Source: Cladopsammia gracilis (taxonomy: Eukaryota; Cnidaria; Anthozoa; Scleractinia; Dendrophylliidae). Taken from it: 64,000 nt of DNA. The first letter of the stretch is position 1, and the number at the start of each line of letters is the position of its first letter. The notes below the pieces were generated by a model. It did not search any database. It was not told the origin of the DNA and saw only the letters and a program-made list of their open reading frames with translations. The stretch is taken from the NCBI GenBank assembly GCA_022457155.1, contig JAJGOT010000038.1:2299501-2363500 (forward strand), read 5' to 3'. This document shows positions 1 to 11,160 of this stretch, in pieces. The position numbers were made by a program, and so were the translations under genes.

Positions 1-1199
1 ATCATGATTTCTGAATTCATCCAAGATTTTGGATTCAAGAAAAAGGTAACATTCGCGGGCCTTTGTTTGTGTCTTAAATTCTTGAAACATCTTGGGTTCT
101 TGCTTTTCCAGATAACCTGCTTTACCTGTTAAGCAACTTAGCTTGTTACCTATCAGAGTGCATTCTTAACAGCACATCTGGAGGACAATAGGCCTTTAGT
201 CATCACTGAGCAAGAAGTGGCCAAAAACTTATTTCAATTAGTGGTTAACACAAAACAATAGTCACATGATAGTCATGCCACCATGAACTAGATGGTAAAC
301 ATATGGTTCAGTTTGCACAGTCATAGTTCACTGAAATCTGAAGAAGTGAATATGTTCGCAAAAATAATTGAAGTTATCGATCCACAGGAGAAACCTTTAC
401 TTTTAGGAATGTCATTAGAGTGAAAGAATTATTTGCCAATGCATTTTTCAAAAAGCTTGCCATTTAGTTTGCATGGATTTATATGGGGTTTGCAGTGGGG
501 GGTAGCTTAGGCAATTTTCTTTCAGCGTGAACTAAATGTTTTGCATGAATTTTCTTTTACTAATTTGCAATATATTTTTTAATTCTCTTCACTGTACACA
601 ATAGATTTTCTTTTGCGAAAGCCGTGCAGATATGTTATTTTTTTGGCAATTGCCCAAACTTTGGCCCCCTCGAAAATGCATTACACAGATATTCAACAAC
701 CCAATAGATACATGCTATGCTTATCATTTTAATCTCGCTCACCCACAAGACCAATTTATATCACAGGGCTACTATAAGTTTAGCTCGGAATTAGTGTGGT
801 AGACAGGTTTTCAAATGTTGGGTTCCACAAGCTTTCACCATTCTCACCAAGGAATTTTGTAAGGGTGAAAGACAAAATGTAAAGAAGGAATCCAAAGTAC
901 TAATCAAAATAAATATTTTCGCGTGAAATGGCTTCACTGCTTGATTTTCCCGCCACACAAGAAACATTCAGTATATACAAAGACAACAGTGAAGTGTAGT
1001 AAAATTCAAGTATAAATTATTGGATTAATATTGTCAATGTTAATGTTACAATTTTTAGGGAATTCAGACAATTGTTTGACCTGCAACCCCAGATTTCTTT
1101 GGGAATGTGAGTTATGATTTTTACTTCTGATTGGATTAACTTCTGCTGTTGGAGATTTTAAAGTTCAACTTGGTACTTTGTCTTTTAACAATCTTTGGA
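1..1199. other. AT-rich stretch without a recognisable gene
   Basis: No open frame of useful length and no family motif on either strand. The sequence is AT-rich and could be intergenic, intronic or old repeat. Nothing further can be supported. Confidence 0.6.
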
Positions 1200-1219
1200 T
1201 GTTGTCCTTCAGTAGCATT

Positions 1220-1259
1220 TTCAGGAAATGAAAAGCTCTGATCATGCTTTCATCAAGCG
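1220..1259 (-). repeat. Inverted copy of a hAT C-terminal segment
   Basis: Read on the minus strand, these 40 bases match 2036-2075 on the plus strand at 39 of 40 positions. The plus copy encodes the conserved C-terminal dimerisation block of the hAT relic. The match implies a second, mostly lost, oppositely oriented copy or a local inverted duplication. Similarity fades quickly on both sides. Confidence 0.7.
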
Positions 1260-1561
1260 CATAAATTATCCGATGCAGAATATTTTTCTTTTCATCCCTG
1301 ATGATGCCGTTGATCGGTGAAAGCTCAGATTTTATCATTTTATTACAGTAGTTTAAGGCTCATTTGATAATTTTTATACTTTGTCTTTTGTTGTAATTTT
1401 TGCTGACCTTGTTTTGTTTGTTTTTAACTGGTCAATTAAGGATCTTATAGTTACTGTACTTATTATATAAGTGTATTTTAGTTAGTTAGTTTTCGGAGAT
1501 ATTAGCATATCAAAAATCTAAATTTAATAAAGTCTTTGTATGTATGTATGTATGAACGAAG

Positions 1562-2601
1562 TTGTCTCCCAACTGCCTTGAAGAAATGGACTACTTCCTC
1601 TTTGCAGATTTAATTCAAGAAGAGATCAATCGTTGCCGAGCTGCTGCTAGTGATTCTCTTCTGCAATTGAAAGAAATGTACCAAGATCAAAGCTTTATAA
1701 AGAGGTTTCAGGCTCAGCTGGCATTCCTTACAGTGAAAACACCCCCCTCATGGCATACCTCAATTATTTTCAGGAAAGAATGTCACATTACCCAGGCCCA
1801 TGGAGAGACTCCATCACTATGTAAATGTAAACACCAAATTGGAAGAGGAGGATCTGACCTTTTGTTTTGAAGGAGAGCACACTTTCACATGTGATGAGAG
1901 GAAAGAGCTAGTTTCATTGTTCAGTTCAGCCTTTACTGCTGCCCATTGTAAACTGTACAAGTATGACTGTCGGGTCTTATGATGTGGAGAGGTCATTTTC
2001 AGCCTACAACAAGATCCTTGATGAAAAACAAAGATCGCTCGATGAAAGCATGATCAGAGCTTTTCATTTCCTGAATTGGAATCTCCACATCAAATCGTCC
2101 ATTGGGGAGGAAAGAGAAAAGCAGTGCAACCCACAAAACAGCCTTAATGCGACCAAAGAAACACAGAGAGTCGTTCCTGAAAAGAAACCTCCATTCCTGG
2201 GTGAAGCAAGTGATGTTCCAAGGGTTCCCAAGGTTGTCCAAGAAAGTTGCCAACAGCCTGAGGATCTAGCAACAAAAGAGAGCAAGAGAAAAAAAATTGT
2301 TGTGGCAGATCCAGAAGGTACAGAGACAGTACCCAAAAACAAGAAAGCAAGTGTCGAACCTGGAAAGCTGTTTAGAACTTCAATTGACAAATTTCTTTAT
2401 GTTACTCATGACAAAAAGAAGCACAATGCTGATGAAGAAAGCCAGCTTCCTACAGCACCAGTCATAGGAGTGCATTATGGAATTGATCAAATTACAGCAC
2501 AAGGGGTCTGTGGTGAAATTAATAGCACTTGCTGGTCTGAAGCTCAGGGATTGTGCTGCCATCTACTCTGCAGTACAAATAAACAGGCAACAGCTGGATA
2601 A
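1562..2601 (+). pseudogene. Decayed hAT-family transposase, C-terminal half
   Basis: Three consecutive open segments (1562-1870, 1800-1982, 1963-2601) lie in three different frames but read as one protein interrupted by small indels. The third opens with the motif VERSFSAYNKILDEKQRSL, which matches the C-terminal dimerisation region of hAT transposases. The middle part (YVNVNTKLEEEDLTF, then EGEHTF) looks like the region just upstream of it. A lysine-rich tail follows. No catalytic N-terminal half or BED finger is visible upstream. A domesticated hAT-like gene with missed introns is possible, but three frames within 400 bp argue for a pseudogene. Confidence 0.7.
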
Positions 2602-2656
2602 TTTGAAGACCATGTACCAACACTACTTCACAGCACATTGTTTGCTGTGAAGTGGG

Positions 2657-3012
2657 GTAAATCCCACTGTGTGGACTCTGGGGTATGCTATCCCTTACCA
2701 CACCAAACAGCTCTTTGACAAGCTTGGCTTTGGACTTGGTCCTAATTCCATGCAGGACTGGGAAGCTGAACACGTCAAATTAGCGAAGTATGTTGACAAC
2801 ACTTGCAACGTCAAGAAAAGTATGAGGTGGTAGATAGCGTTCCGTCATGAGTATGTCTGTCTGTTGTGGCTTAGAGAGATGGATCTTTTCAGTGTTTCCT
2901 ACCGACAAGAGAAAAGAACTGTTTGTGAATCCTGTATTCCTAAGAGGGTGAGGGGCAGTGATAATAGGTTTTGCTATTGTGGTCTTTCCAAGTTGAATGC
3001 AGACAATGACAG
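2657..3012 (+). pseudogene. Fragment of a repetitive cnidarian-type protein, broken by a stop
   Basis: Frame 1 from 2657 reads through GYAIPYHTKQLFDKLGFGLG and KLAKYVDNTCNVKKSMRWW. A TAG stop follows at about 2832, and the same frame then continues with FRHEYVCLLWLREMD, PKRV and a cysteine cluster FCYCGLSKL. I recognise this pattern as a multicopy protein segment of cnidarian genomes with no assigned function; that recognition is from memory. The in-frame stop marks a dead copy. An AATAAA at about 3125 may be its old poly(A) signal. Confidence 0.5.
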
Positions 3013-3180
3013 TTGCACAATCCTGTTAATTTTTTTCTTTGGTTTTTCTTTTCTATATCTTTAATCTAGTTTTATTTTTAAATTATTTTCTTTCTCCTTT
3101 TTTGTAAAGATCGTGTGTGAGTTGAATAAAAAATATTGTATCGTAAAATATTGTATTGCATTCTATTGTATTGATAACAA

Positions 3181-5935
3181 GAGCTTAGTTATTCTCGGGA
3201 GTGTCCAAAATCCAATGTCTCATTATACTATAGCTCCATGCATGCACTCACAAAATGACAGGTTGTGACTGGAATTTATTGTTTTGATTGATCACCAAAT
3301 TCTCATAGCTAGCACTAAGGAAAATGTAAAGCAAACAGTAAGGAGAATAATTATGTATTTTGAACTTGGGGCAGAAATTCACCCATCACAGTATTGTATC
3401 TGAATTTAACAGTTTTGGTCAAATACTGACAAGATAGCCTCTGGCATGGCTGCAGTTGTCTTTTAATAACTGAGCTCTTCAAAGTCTGAGTATCCTTAAT
3501 TATTAGAAAAAGTTAAATGTGTATAGTTACGTAAAATATATACCGTTATGGCTAATTATAAGTGGAACTGTCAATTTCATGCATGTACAAATTGTAGATG
3601 TTTTCAGTATTTTTAACTATGAATTAAAGATTAAAATGTATTTTATATAGAATTGCATATAACACCCGATGCATGCATGTAAATCATTCCATAAAAAAAA
3701 TTATTACAATATCATAATATAATAACAAATATTGATCGATATATATTATCTGAAGAGTGTTATGTTTTGCACTCCGTTGACAGATGTAATTAATTTTGAG
3801 TCATGGTATTTGTTTATTGTTTTTCTTAGCGATAAAACCGTACACACAAGATTATTATTCTTTCTTAGAATTTAGCCAATCAGTTTTCAGCTCTCTTGTG
3901 GAACTAGGGTGATTGGGGAAATTGAAGGATCAGTGAGAAAGAATCCTGCTATTGAAAACAGAGTTTTATACCTTTTCTTCAAATAAGATGGGAAAATAGC
4001 CATGTCACAAACAGGATAACACCTTACAGAATTGTAAGTATGTTCACATTTGTTGAAGAAAGTTTGCTGATTTCATTTTCGGTTAAATTGGATTTATCAA
4101 GCTTTTATAGTCGATTCACAAGTAAGCAATGCAATGTATGCCTTTATTTTCAGTTGACTACACATTTACACATTTAGCTAGCTGTTGCGAGATTGGAAAT
4201 TGCGACATTAAAGTAGTTCAAAAACAACTGGTAGATCCCCTTGACATTATTTTCCTGGTGTGTCTTCAACCCGAGTAGTGCCCAAACCCGTGGTGCAAAA
4301 CATGTAATACGTTTATAAGTGTTCTGCACAATAAAATCATGATCACCACCTTAAAGACTGTCATGTTAAAATCCACCACTCCACTTAGTTGCAGCTGACA
4401 GATATAATTAAGCTACACACATGTATAGTTTAACACCGACTGAGTGATTTGGCCCTGTGAGCCACTGCAAAATGATGCAGTCAATTTTTATGACCATAAA
4501 TGTATAATAAAATATTAAAACATTACAATTAAAATAGCCCACTAGCAGACCTGTGTACATGAATACATGACTGCCTGATGCAGTCTGCTACACTGAATGA
4601 CTGAAATATTTTATCAAAAGTATTTTTCCCTTTAGTATAAAATCCTTTATTTATAGAGTATAAGCATATAAGAATAACACTCACTTTATAAGGTGGCTAA
4701 TATACAATATAACACTAGATCAGTGTTCCTGGATACAGGATGCATATTAACACAGACAAACCTCAGTGTAAATTAATTAGGCAGATTCCACCTTTATTAA
4801 GCAAACAGCCAGCAAGCATTTCCCAAAGGGTGCCCATGGTTTATAGAGATTTGACTGTACATATATGGCATGAATTGACTCAATCTGAGACTAATATAAA
4901 GACTGCATGTGCAGTATAAAAATATTCCACTTAGAACTGAGTGTCCCACACAATGCATTACTGCATGTATCTATATTAATATCTGTTGCAATTGTGTGTG
5001 CATCTTTAAATTTAGCTGGCAAAAAAAATTAAGAACCTTTAAGGAAATAGTCAGACAATTAGCAGACGCATGTGTAATTATGTTTTCCAACATTTCAGTG
5101 CTGCGGCACACCACTAGTGAAATTTCACAGACAAAAACTCATTTTGTTTGTGAAATTTCAATTTCAGATGCTTGTCCTGTGAAACAATAGCCTCAAAATT
5201 TTCCAATGCCTTATCCTCATCATTAAGTGCAGGCTTCTTCAAAATGTGATCCCAGTCCAGTTCAGTCGAAAAAAAAATTTGTATATGAAAAATGAAATAA
5301 GATTCAACCTTTGCATGTCACAAGGTCGCTGGTCGAAATGAGAACAAGGTCAATCGTTGACATATTCCAAATGGTACACAACATTTAAGTAGAATAACTG
5401 ACAGACCAAGCAGTCTTCCAGTAATAATTCTGCCGTTTTCTATTAATCAAACAATCACTAAATCAACCAATCTTCACTCACACAAGTGATCTCCAGTAAA
5501 CCATGTTACATCATTTTATGTTATTTTACATTTCTCTGATGGGAAAGGCATTTCGGAGTACTCAAGACAAAAAAATTGTTCACTGAAGTATATATTAATT
5601 AAACTTTCAGGTACGACTGTCGTATTTACTAGTAGGGCACACACATAAAGGCATTGATCAGGTTAGTGTTCCTTTTATTGATTAGGGGGTAACTGTAATT
5701 GTCATAATCTCTATAACAGAATAACACAAGGCAACAACGTACGGTTCTACCCCAGCTACAAGAAAAAGACAGACAAATAGGTATAAGGCTAATATACAGT
5801 TACACTATTCAGAATCAGGCTCGCACCTGATTAAATAATTTCAATTCATTGGGCACAGTGGAAACTAACACAGGTGGAACAAATACAAAATAAGATTCTA
5901 TTGTATTTTCTGTTAGTATCGTAATATTCTTTCAG
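3181..5935. other. Gene-free AT-rich region
   Basis: About 2.75 kb without convincing coding potential, splice-bounded open frames or transposon protein motifs on either strand. The one clear structure is the hairpin at 5119-5159, listed separately. Confidence 0.6.
5119..5159. repeat. 18 bp stem hairpin
   Basis: The arms 5119-5136 and 5142-5159 are reverse complements at 17 of 18 positions and enclose a 5-base loop. It could be the centre of a foldback element or a structured RNA; no longer inverted repeat was found around it. Function unknown. Confidence 0.6.
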
Positions 5936-6331
5936 CTGTTTAGTAGAATCTCGATAGCCTTGGCCAAGACTGATGCTGTGACCCTGGATGATCTGCTATG
6001 TGTAATCCAAAGCACATACACCCCAACTCCAATTACATGCACCGTTGAAAACATCTACGACGTCAAGTCCTGGCTACGTGACTACACAGCCAAATTCCAA
6101 CACCACAGTCAACTCCATGCTTTCCGTTTCAAGTTGAATGACAAAGGAGAGGTGGAGATGAATTACCACCCCTGGACTAAGTTGGCAAGAAAGGAGTGGT
6201 ACCCAGCGGAGGGACCGTACATAGTGCTAAAAGAAATTCCTCCTGAGAAACCGGCAGCTTTAAAGCCAGACCTGAAGAAATGTCCGACAATCAAGACAAT
6301 TACAGATTCTGTGGAAAAACTAAAAAATTAG
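5936..6331 (+). CDS. Unknown spliced gene, first visible coding segment
   Basis: The frame is open after a pyrimidine-rich AG at 5934-5935 and runs to a TAG at 6329-6331, about 130 residues. There is no ATG at the 5' end, so it is most likely an internal exon. The sequence is lysine-, proline- and tryptophan-rich (for example SWLRDYTAKFQHH, NYHPWTKLARKEWY) and I recognise no domain. The next open frame starts one base after this stop in a different frame. The two are therefore either separated by a single-base frameshift or belong to different isoforms. Neighbours are transposon relics, so a transposon-borne protein is possible. Confidence 0.5.
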   Translation: MFSRISIALAKTDAVTLDDLLCVIQSTYTPTPITCTVENIYDVKSWLRDYTAKFQHHSQLHAFRFKLNDKGEVEMNYHPWTKLARKEWYPAEGPYIVLKEIPPEKPAALKPDLKKCPTIKTITDSVEKLKN

Positions 6332-6566
6332 AATGTCTAAAACAGAGCGTGAATGGTGGGAGGAGGCGATCAAGGAGGAGGAGAAAAAAGTTAAGTTGTG
6401 GGAATCCCTAACTGCGGAAGATTACCAAAAGGCAGGACAAACTTTTGACCTTCTGGAATTCACCTATAGCGAACCACAACCTGAAAAACTGGATGATGAT
6501 AGCGAGTATAAACAAACAAATAAAAAGTTGCTCCATCTGATAGAAAAGAAAGAAAACCAGCAACCG
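6324..6566 (+). CDS. Unknown spliced gene, second coding segment with splice donor
   Basis: The frame opens after a TAA at 6321-6323 and has an ATG at 6333. It reads a charged, coiled-coil-like stretch (TEREWWEEAIKEEEKKVKLW) and ends at a consensus donor, CCG followed by GTAAGT, at 6567. From the ATG this is exactly 78 codons, phase 0, so it joins in frame to the exon at 7026. It lies one base downstream of the stop of the preceding segment. Function not recognised. Confidence 0.55.
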
Positions 6567-7025
6567 GTAAGTTACAACTTACCAGTTCAGATTACTTGAA
6601 TGATGAGGGCAGGGTATCTCACGACCAATGAATCTTGGTATAAACGTACTGCAAGTACGTCTAGCATTCCAAATAGCAAATTGCAAATTAAAAATCTTCA
6701 TTTCTGATTTCTATTATTTAATTTCATTAGTGTTTTATGTTATGCACGCCATTAATACAATCACATCTTTATGGTCCGTTGCTGGTTGTATTAACGGAGT
6801 GACACTGAACAGTCAAACATGTGTTTAGCAGTCGCCCTCGGGCAATGGCTATGACTGACTGCTTGATAAAGGTTCAACCCACTTCAGTACTGGCTTAAAA
6901 AGAAACCTTTAATAGAGGGTGACCCAAATAAATAAACGTAAAATCCTCAGTCACCTGGGCCTAGTGTAAAATGTTTGTCTCTTTGACTATAAATGCATTT
7001 AATGAACAGCAGCCTGAATTTTCAG

Positions 7026-7119
7026 GTTAAACTTGTAAAGGAGGCAAAACAAAGTCACACAGAGAAGAAGCCGGTCCATGGAAAAGGAGCACGACGAAAC
7101 ATCAAGACCAAAGATAAGG
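7026..7119 (+). CDS. Unknown spliced gene, short internal exon
   Basis: Acceptor TTCAG at 7021-7025 and donor GTATTA from 7120. The 94 bases read VKLVKEAKQSHTEKKPVHGK and continue with a basic stretch, open in the phase set by the upstream donor. It leaves one base that completes a glycine codon with the next exon. Consistency of phase across three exons is the main evidence that this is a real gene. The segment is strongly basic and could bind nucleic acid, but that is inference. Confidence 0.5.
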
Positions 7120-7195
7120 GTATTATGAAAAACTACAATTTAACTTAATTGCAACACAGTATGTCCTGACATTGTACCAATCTTTGAATCTTCAG

Positions 7196-7318
7196 GTGAC
7201 ACATTACAAGTAAAAACATTTTGCAATGAAGCGTGTCGGGAATATTCCGTTTCTGCTTCAATTCCAAGGCGCACTTATGAGTTGAATGAATTTGTAAATC
7301 ACTGTTATGGTGAAGTTG
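7196..7318 (+). CDS. Unknown spliced gene, third exon
   Basis: Acceptor TCTTCAG ends at 7195 and donor GTATGA starts at 7319. In the inherited phase the exon reads GDTLQVKTFCNEACREYSVS and then ELNEFVNHCYGEV, with no stop and three cysteines. It ends in phase 1. I could not place a following exon with confidence. The open frame at 7571-7789 is the nearest candidate but does not join in phase. Confidence 0.5.
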
Positions 7319-8529
7319 GTATGAGAGTTATATATATATTTGTTGTTTTTGTTAGAGCACTTCACATTAAAAGAGCATGTTTGCGTCTTTTTATATCACA
7401 GTATAAGTTTAATTTTCTGTGTAACTGCTAAACCAATGCCAATGTATGTTTGTGTAATACTGCGGAATAAAATATCATGTTAAATTATGGTGACCCATTA
7501 GTTTGTGATTGACAATAATTAATTTTCACGCCAGCGCGAATTCCACCCATTTCACGCTTCAATCTATTGGGTGATGATGCAGCCACCATCTTTGCACTTT
7601 GAAGGAAAAATCAGATTGCACTTAAAAAGGCCAATGCATTGTGTCAGTAATGATACATCTTTAGACTCCTGTATTTTAGAACCCAAAATGAACATGAAGG
7701 GTGGCAAAACCACAACATCGGTATATATAAAAATGCCAATAGCTCTGATAGATGGCCACGGTTTACCAGGGTCGGATACAGCTTTATAAGCTGCCTGCAA
7801 AAGGATGACACCGCTGTACAGGATGAATTACAAGTTTCTCCATTTCAAACGACACAAGCTCAGTCGTAGTGGTGGTAGAACAAAGTGACTCGGGTAAGTC
7901 AGAACATATTCTTAAGAATCCAACGAGCAATGATGTATTTGAATTCTTCTTTTTGTAAGAATTATTGGTACAACAAGCCGGTAAAAGTAGGGCCCCCTTA
8001 GGCTGTGTGTTCTGCTGATATAGATGGAATTGTGCAGCATAAAGTACGAGCTAATGCTATTTGACAAACGATTTGAGTGCATTTTCTGGTGAACAGATGT
8101 ACTGTACGGGCAGAAACGCTGGGTTTTAAAATCCATCAAACTCAGTCAAGCGTAACGACACCGTCAACTCGTCAGCTGCCGACTCGGCTAGCTTCAACCC
8201 TTTCTTGATAGGCCTGACGGGCTAAAATCGACTAAAATTAAATTCTAGTGGCAGATAAATTGAAAAATCTTGATCGCTTACTGTTAAAGGGATCCTCCAC
8301 TCTGTAACTAAATATCGCCTTAATTGTTTGTAATACATCAATAAAAATATTTTTCATAAAAAAAAGTATCTTCCCAAACCTTATTTTTTTGTTTTCGCCC
8401 TCCAAAGAAGCCCCTCGCAGCTGTTTCGAAATTCCCGCAGCCGCCATCTTGAATGCTGCGCAAAGCACTCTGGGCTGCTGACGTGTCACAGTTGCTCGAC
8501 TGGCGCCTTCGCAGTCTTCTCTGAGCAAA
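7319..8529. other. No supported gene; one ambiguous open frame
   Basis: A 72-codon plus-strand frame at 7571-7789 and a 78-codon minus-strand frame over the same bases are both open, and neither can be chosen by eye. The rest is non-coding. It may hold the 3' end of the unknown gene or the 5' region of the THAP-type relic that starts at 8530. Confidence 0.4.
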
Positions 8530-8868
8530 ATGCCTGACTGTGCTGTTGCGGATTGCCACAACGAATCAAAGAAAAAGGACGATCCCATAATTCGCTTCCA
8601 CTGATTCCCTGACGATCCGAAATTCTACCGTGCGTGGGTTAGTGCTGTTAAAAGAACGTCTTTACCGAAAGATCCTTGTGTTTGTTCCAAACATTTTGAG
8701 CGACATTGCTTTGAACAGTCGTATCTAGTGGAGCTTGAGCTGATGGGATCAAGTAGCATGAAAAAGGTTCTCAAATCCGATGCAATCCCGACAAAATTTC
8801 CCCATAAACCAGCACAAGCTGGTCACCCTTCGAGTGTAAAACGGGCAGAAAAGCGACAACGTACCGAG
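8530..8868 (+). pseudogene. THAP zinc-finger exon of a Kolobok-like transposase, with a nonsense change
   Basis: The frame starts with MPDCAVADCHNE and has the THAP C2CH layout: two cysteines at residues 4 and 9, then CSKHFERHCF, then the AIPTKF box that closes the domain. A TGA at 8602-8604 interrupts the frame between RFH and FP, where THAP domains usually have an arginine, so a CGA to TGA change is likely. The exon ends GAG followed by GTTTGT in phase 0. THAP domains bind DNA, and in Kolobok and P-type transposases they recognise the element ends. The transposase core follows downstream. Confidence 0.8.
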
Positions 8869-9036
8869 GTTTGTATTCTGTCATCCTTATAAAGCTACGG
8901 CTTACTCTACTCAGTGTTTCAAAATTAATTTGTCACCTCCGATCACGTCACTTTTGTTTTGCCAGCTTGTTATTGTTAATATAATTTGCATAAGTGGAGA
9001 TTAAATTATTTTGAAATGCCCATCTTAATTTTGTAG

Positions 9037-9709
9037 ACTGTGACTGCCATTCTTGAAGGAAACCCGGCACCATCAAGGAGTGAAGATGAAGGTGGCCATG
9101 ACATCTTGCCAGGGGCTGTCGAAGGTGATCAGGACTTGCCAGACACTGGACGAGAAACATGCGAGGTAAGCACTCAAACAGACACTGGACGAGAAACGTG
9201 CGAGGTAAGCATGCAGACAGAGGAAAATAAACCGACCATGGTGGATGCGTCAACACAGTATGAACTGCCAACAGTGTGTGATGCACCATGCCAGTTTCCC
9301 CAAGATGTCTGGGAAGCTGCCTCAGCTGATCATACCTACTACTGTATATTTCTGCTGCCCCGCCCCCAGCACAAATAGTTAAGGAATCAGAGGAAGTTGA
9401 AAATGGTTCCCAGGACTCACAAGTGGACTTGTTCCCCTACCTGGGTGAAGACGGGGTTGTTATGGTGGAAACTGTGGAGGAAAATGAACCAATGGATGTA
9501 GTCATCTCCCAAGAGACTACCTCCAGTCAATCAGATTACATTCCAAGTGACACCTCAGTTTCCCAGGATGAGGCATCAAGCTCACAGGAAACCACTGGAA
9601 AGACTGAGAATGCTAATTTCAAACAGCGTGTTTTCCTGGTGTATGAGGAAAAACTAAATGAACTGTTGCGGTTTTGCCCAAAATGTGGTGCTTTAATAAT
9701 TCCAGTCCC
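9037..9709 (+). pseudogene. THAP/Kolobok-like transposase, linker and zinc-knuckle part
   Basis: Acceptor TTTTGTAG ends at 9036 and the exon continues in phase 0 from the THAP exon. It contains a near-tandem repeat of DTGRETCEVS with QT-rich flanks. A frameshift around 9340 moves the reading to the frame of 9423-9764, which carries an acidic serine-rich linker and RFCPKCGALII, a zinc-knuckle-like motif found just before the catalytic core in this kind of protein. Typical coding then stops and resumes at about 10,062. Confidence 0.6.
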
Positions 9710-10061
9710 GTCGTCAGATGTTTTCTGCTTGTCGCGGTTGACGCGAAATGATCGACTTGTTTAATAAGAACATAACTTGAGGTCATATTTCGAGCTTTGT
9801 CAGGTCTTTTTAATTACAACTAAATATCAGGGTAACAATAGAGTTGTAAAAATCGCTCAAGCAACAAACGTGAAACAAAAGAAATATATCGCACCTAACT
9901 TCAAAGCACTTGCGCTCGTGTAGAGTCGGCAGCTTCATCGGAAATTGTTAGGTCTGTGAGTGATGAATATTCAATGAGAAAGAACAATAGCGACCAATAT
10001 GAATAATAATCGACCCACAAAATGTGGGTACACACTTAAAGCGTGATGAAGTTGTCATGCT
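9710..10061. other. Interruption between two transposase segments
   Basis: About 350 bases separate CGALII from HNEGSQLSLKLNC. They have no coding continuity and no clean GT-AG pair at the edges. They may be a small inserted element or a decayed intron. I saw no terminal inverted repeats. Confidence 0.4.
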
Positions 10062-11160
10062 GTGGAAGTACACAATGAGGGATCTCAATTGTCCCTTAAA
10101 TTAAATTGCATGGGTAGCTACAATTACAAGTGGCAATCACAACCCTCTCTGTGTGACACAAAAGGAGCTGGAAACCTGTTGGTCACAGCCGGAATTTTCT
10201 TTTCTGGAATTGCATTTGCAAAATTTGAGTCTTTTGCAAAGCTAATAAATTTAAAGTTTATTGGCAAAGGAACATTTTTTTAATTTAAGAGAACGATATG
10301 TCTTCCCTGTGGTGAAATCTGCCTGGCAAGATCAGCAAGTGCAAATTTTCACAGACCTAAAGTCAAGGGAAAGTGGAGTTGTTTTGGCTGGGGATGGCCG
10401 TTGTGACTCCCCAGGGCACTGTGCAAAATACTGCACATACACACTTCTTGATGTGGACAGTCAAAAAGTTGGTGACTTTAAAGTAGTGTCTGTGACCAAG
10501 GTGGCAAATTCAAATCAAATGGGAAAAAAAGGGATTCATTGACATGCTAACAAATATTGAGGCAAATGGCATTAAGGTGGACATAATCTCTACTGATAGG
10601 CACCCCCAAATCAAAAAGGAGATAAGAGTAAACCATGGGGAAATCAACCATGCATTTGATCCCTGGCATCTTGCCAAGTCAGTGAGCAAAAAGTTGTCTG
10701 CAGCTTCAAAGAAATCTGGGTGTACTGACCTGGCACCATGGATTCCTTCCATAATCAACCACCTTTGGTGGTGTGCAGAAAGCTGCAACAAGGATCCAGC
10801 AGTTCTTCGCGAGAAATGGCTGTCAGTCATTCATCATGTCACCAATCGACATGAATGGCCGGGCAACAAGCATTTTCATAAATGTGAACATGACAGATTG
10901 TCAGCCGAGCAACAGAGAAAAAAGAAGTGGCTCAAGCCAGGCAGTGCACCACACACAGCACTTTTTAACATTGTGAAAGACAATCTACTGCTCAAAGACC
11001 TGGAACACCTTGTACAGTTTGTCCATACAACAGCCCTGGAAGTGTACCACTCCCTCTATCTGAAGTACCTCCCAAAACTAACCCACTTTAGCCATGATAT
11101 CATGAAGGTTGGGAGTATGCTAGCAGCCCTTGATCACAACGCCAATGTCAACAGACCCCA
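10062..11160 (+). pseudogene. Kolobok-like DDE transposase core, frameshifted and truncated
   Basis: Three frames join into one protein. The first (10062-10283) reads GSQLSLKLNC to FIGKGTFF. The second (10261-10542) contains the first catalytic block GDGRCDSPGHCAKYCTYTL. The third (10544 onward) contains DIISTDRHPQIKKEI and HAFDPWHLAKSVSKKL, the second acidic block and its histidine-rich follower. Both frameshifts sit at homopolymer runs (T-run near 10,275, A-run near 10,530). After NANVNRPHSPVI (about 11,160) similarity to the family ends, so the last acidic residue and C-terminus are missing. The THAP plus DDE architecture suggests the Kolobok superfamily; the assignment is from memory. Confidence 0.7.

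Noticed and set aside
7564..7800. Overlapping open frames on both strands as a next exon of the unknown gene
   Set aside because: The plus frame does not join in the phase left by the exon ending at 7,318 and neither strand has a recognisable motif.
8238..8588. 116-codon minus-strand frame
   Set aside because: It lies antisense to the THAP exon and its upstream region and has no motif; a shadow frame.
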